Assembly (NCBI GenBank): GCA_963798445.1
Contig: CAWCTH010000002.1
Coordinates: forward strand, 868,001-932,000
Length of the DNA stretch: 64,000 nucleotides
From: DASXAI01 sp963798445
Lineage (GTDB): Bacteria > Actinomycetota > Acidimicrobiia > Acidimicrobiales > Ilumatobacteraceae
Direction: 5' to 3'
The position numbers were made by a program, and so were the translations under genes. The number at the start of each line of letters is the position of its first letter. The first letter of the stretch is position 1. Below the pieces are notes generated by a model, which saw only the letters and a program-made list of their open reading frames with translations, was not told the DNA's origin and searched no databases. Below are positions 62,906 to 64,000 of this stretch, in pieces.

Positions 62906-63211
62906 TCATGAGGCGGGCGGGTCGGCGCTGACCATCCACGGTGTCCCGAACCGGTCGATGCACATGCCGAACATGGGTGACCAGAACGTCGCGCCGATCG
63001 GCAGCGTGACCTGACCACCCTCGGCCAGCGCCTCGAACACCCGCTGCGCTTCCTTGGCGTCGGCCACGCTGTAGTTGACCTGCATCCCTTGCACCGGGCC
63101 GAAGCTCTCCGTCGTCGGGTCGTCCGACCCCATCAGCAGGTTGTCGTCGAATTTCAGCGCCGCATGCATGATCAGATCGGCCTGGGCGGCCGGCGGCTGC
63201 GCCTCGGTCAT
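62906..63211 (-). pseudogene. PhnB/VOC-type glyoxalase-fold protein, 5'-truncated
   Basis: The 102 residues from ATG 63211 match the second half of PhnB-like VOC proteins: IMHAALKFDDNLLMGSD, GMQVNYSVADAKEAQRVF, EALAEGGQVTLPIG and FWSPMFGMCIDRFGTPWMV. The first about 50 residues of the fold are absent; in place of them lies copy B of the diverged repeat. The remaining half cannot make the usual metal site. It reads as a truncated gene. Confidence 0.65.
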
Positions 63212-63341
63212 GGTCGCGGTGCGTGGTCGGTGGCGGCTGCGCCTGGCGATCTCGTCGCGTACTTGCATCAAATTTGCGGCACTGCTGCGCCGAGAAGCAG
63301 ATGTGCACCGAGAATCGCCGCCGCAACACTCACCCAGCGTG
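63205..63341 (-). repeat. Diverged repeat, copy B
   Basis: Inverted relative to copy A at 41010-41137. On the minus strand TTCTCGGTGCA is at 63314-63304, ATTTGA at 63273-63268 and CGACCACGCAC at 63229-63219; the spacing between these words (41 and 85 bases) is the same as in copy A. CACGCTGG is 10 bases farther away. It lies between a small open frame and the truncated VOC gene. Confidence 0.55.
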
Positions 63342-63444
63342 AGCTCCGGCCGACGACCTCTCCCCAAGCGATGACACGGCTACCGACCGTGGCTGTTCCG
63401 AAGCGGAATGGGCGCCGAGCGACCAGCAGCGCGAACGACGCCAC
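63268..63444 (-). CDS. Small hypothetical protein, 58 residues
   Basis: GTG 63444 to TGA 63268 encodes a small basic, partly hydrophobic protein: VASFALLVARRPFRFGTATV, a Trp-Gly-Glu stretch, RSSRWVSVAAAILG and a C-terminal AHLLLGAAVPQI. Two hydrophobic helices are likely. The last 15 codons align without gaps to codons in copy A ending LLLVAVQQQI-stop, nine of fifteen residues equal. The frame is open further upstream. It may be a remnant of a larger membrane protein, not a complete gene. Confidence 0.35.
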   Translation of the reverse strand: MASFALLVARRPFRFGTATVGSRVIAWGEVVGRSSRWVSVAAAILGAHLLLGAAVPQI

Positions 63445-63487
63445 GACGACGGGTCGACACCCACCGAACGCAGCGCCTGGTTCGGGC

Positions 63488-64000
63488 TCAGAACTTGTCG
63501 AGGGGAAGGCCGAGCAGGTGGCGGCCGAGGCGTTCGGTGACGCGGTCCTCGTGGGCGTTGATGTGCAGCGGCATGGCCTGGAAGTCGCGGTAGCGCCGTT
63601 CGAACGGATGCCGTTCTCTCAGACCGTTGCCGCCGACGATCTTGAGCAGGTGGTGCATGGCCCGGTCGCATGCCTCGAGGGCGAAGGCGGACACGGCGCC
63701 GAGCCGCAGCTCGTCGGCTTCGGTCGGTGCCACGCCGGCCCCGACCCGAGCGTCGACCTCGCCGCAGGCGTGGATCACCGCCGCCCGCGCCCCCGCCAGC
63801 TCCTTGGCGGCGCGTCCCAGGTTGAAGTGCACGCCCGCCAGCTCGGTCATGGGCCGGCCCATGATCGCCCGTCGGCCGCCCACTTCGGCGGTCACCTCGT
63901 CGAGGGCGGCGCCGGCGATGCCGGTACCCATCGCCGCCAGCCACACGTCAGACAGACCAACCCAGTCCTCCCGGTAGCGCGTGTTGATGACGGGGAAGTC
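63488..64000 (-). CDS. Acyl-CoA-dehydrogenase-family flavoprotein, C-terminal part (continues past the window)
   Basis: The frame is open to base 64000 and gives the last 170 residues of an acyl-CoA-dehydrogenase fold. The C-terminal helical domain is seen with FNLGRAAKELAGARAAVIHA, MHHLLKIVGGNGLRERHPFE and the end LHINAHEDRVTERLGRHLLG. The late RRYRDFQAMPLHINAHE block fits flavin monooxygenases of the acyl-CoA-dehydrogenase type (HsaA/group D style) better than true dehydrogenases. With the Rieske enzyme it suggests ring hydroxylation. The N-terminal domain lies outside the window. Confidence 0.85.
   Translation of the reverse strand, partial: DFPVINTRYREDWVGLSDVWLAAMGTGIAGAALDEVTAEVGGRRAIMGRPMTELAGVHFNLGRAAKELAGARAAVIHACGEVDARVGAGVAPTEADELRLGAVSAFALEACDRAMHHLLKIVGGNGLRERHPFERRYRDFQAMPLHINAHEDRVTERLGRHLLGLPLDKF

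Noticed and set aside
1..64000. tRNA, rRNA, integrase, transposase or prophage genes
   Set aside because: None was recognised on either strand, so I do not call the window a genomic island.

Overview
The window is very GC-rich double-stranded chromosomal DNA from an actinobacterium. Gene content suggests an uncultured or poorly studied member of the Acidimicrobiia, but that placement is inference: there is no rRNA, tRNA or marker gene here. Supporting traits are GTG/TTG starts, 4-base stop/start overlaps, Ala/Thr-rich lipoproteins, an F420-type oxidoreductase, and many family III CoA-transferases, acyl-CoA dehydrogenases, amidohydrolases, MaoC and thiolase/DUF35 proteins. No CRISPR array, insertion sequence, integrase, phage gene or tRNA was seen.

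Layout. 1-6.3 kb: end of an alpha/beta hydrolase, a glutamate-type polar amino-acid ABC importer (ATPase, lipoprotein receptor, two permeases), then an ABC exporter pair. 6.4-13 kb: membrane protein, D-aminoacylase-like amidohydrolase, FAD-linked oxidase and a fused two-domain CoA-transferase. 13-20 kb: ECF sigma factor facing a Tat-exported protein, membrane-anchored kinase-like protein with a PAP2 phosphatase, SET protein, HSL-type hydrolase and fatty-acid desaturase. 19.7-28.4 kb: truncated SRPBCC gene, LLM oxidoreductase, aldo/keto reductase, large secreted subtilase, lipoprotein, interrupted metallophosphoesterase, phosphatase remnant and a hybrid histidine kinase. 28.5-38 kb: lactonase-like MBL protein, carboxymuconolactone decarboxylase, 3-hydroxyisobutyrate-dehydrogenase-like protein, FAD monooxygenase, GNAT, acyl-CoA synthetase, and a polyhydroxyalkanoate unit (PhaC frameshifted, PhaZ-like depolymerase), then a beta-lactamase-fold esterase. 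38-41.2 kb: Baeyer-Villiger-type monooxygenase, hydrolase and a stretch of gene remnants.

41.2-49 kb is the most interesting part. An acyl-CoA dehydrogenase is divergent from six tightly coupled genes (hydrolase-like, thiolase-like, DUF35, PHP, two hotdog proteins), followed on the opposite strand by a fused CoA-transferase. The arrangement resembles steroid side-chain aldolase operons (Ltp2/DUF35/MaoC/acyl-CoA dehydrogenase), but several members have lost the usual catalytic residues. I infer a CoA-linked route for a branched or bulky carboxylic acid: activation, dehydrogenation, hydration and retro-aldol cleavage.

49-64 kb: quinone-reductase-like protein, secreted beta-helix protein, P450 and dehydrogenase, a lipoprotein/Nramp-like/PRC-barrel cluster, GAF-PP2C phosphatase, third fused CoA-transferase, amidohydrolase, Rieske oxygenase, and an acyl-CoA-dehydrogenase-like protein running off the end.

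About a dozen genes are broken by single-base indels, mostly one-base insertions, densest at 51.3-55.7 kb, and one has an in-frame UAG. Because the reading frames are otherwise intact and the families well conserved, residual sequencing error is as likely as true decay. I list such genes as pseudogenes and give the reconstructed extent. Separately, several genes are truly truncated (SRPBCC, mgsA, tyrosine phosphatase, PhnB/VOC), which points to real rearrangement.
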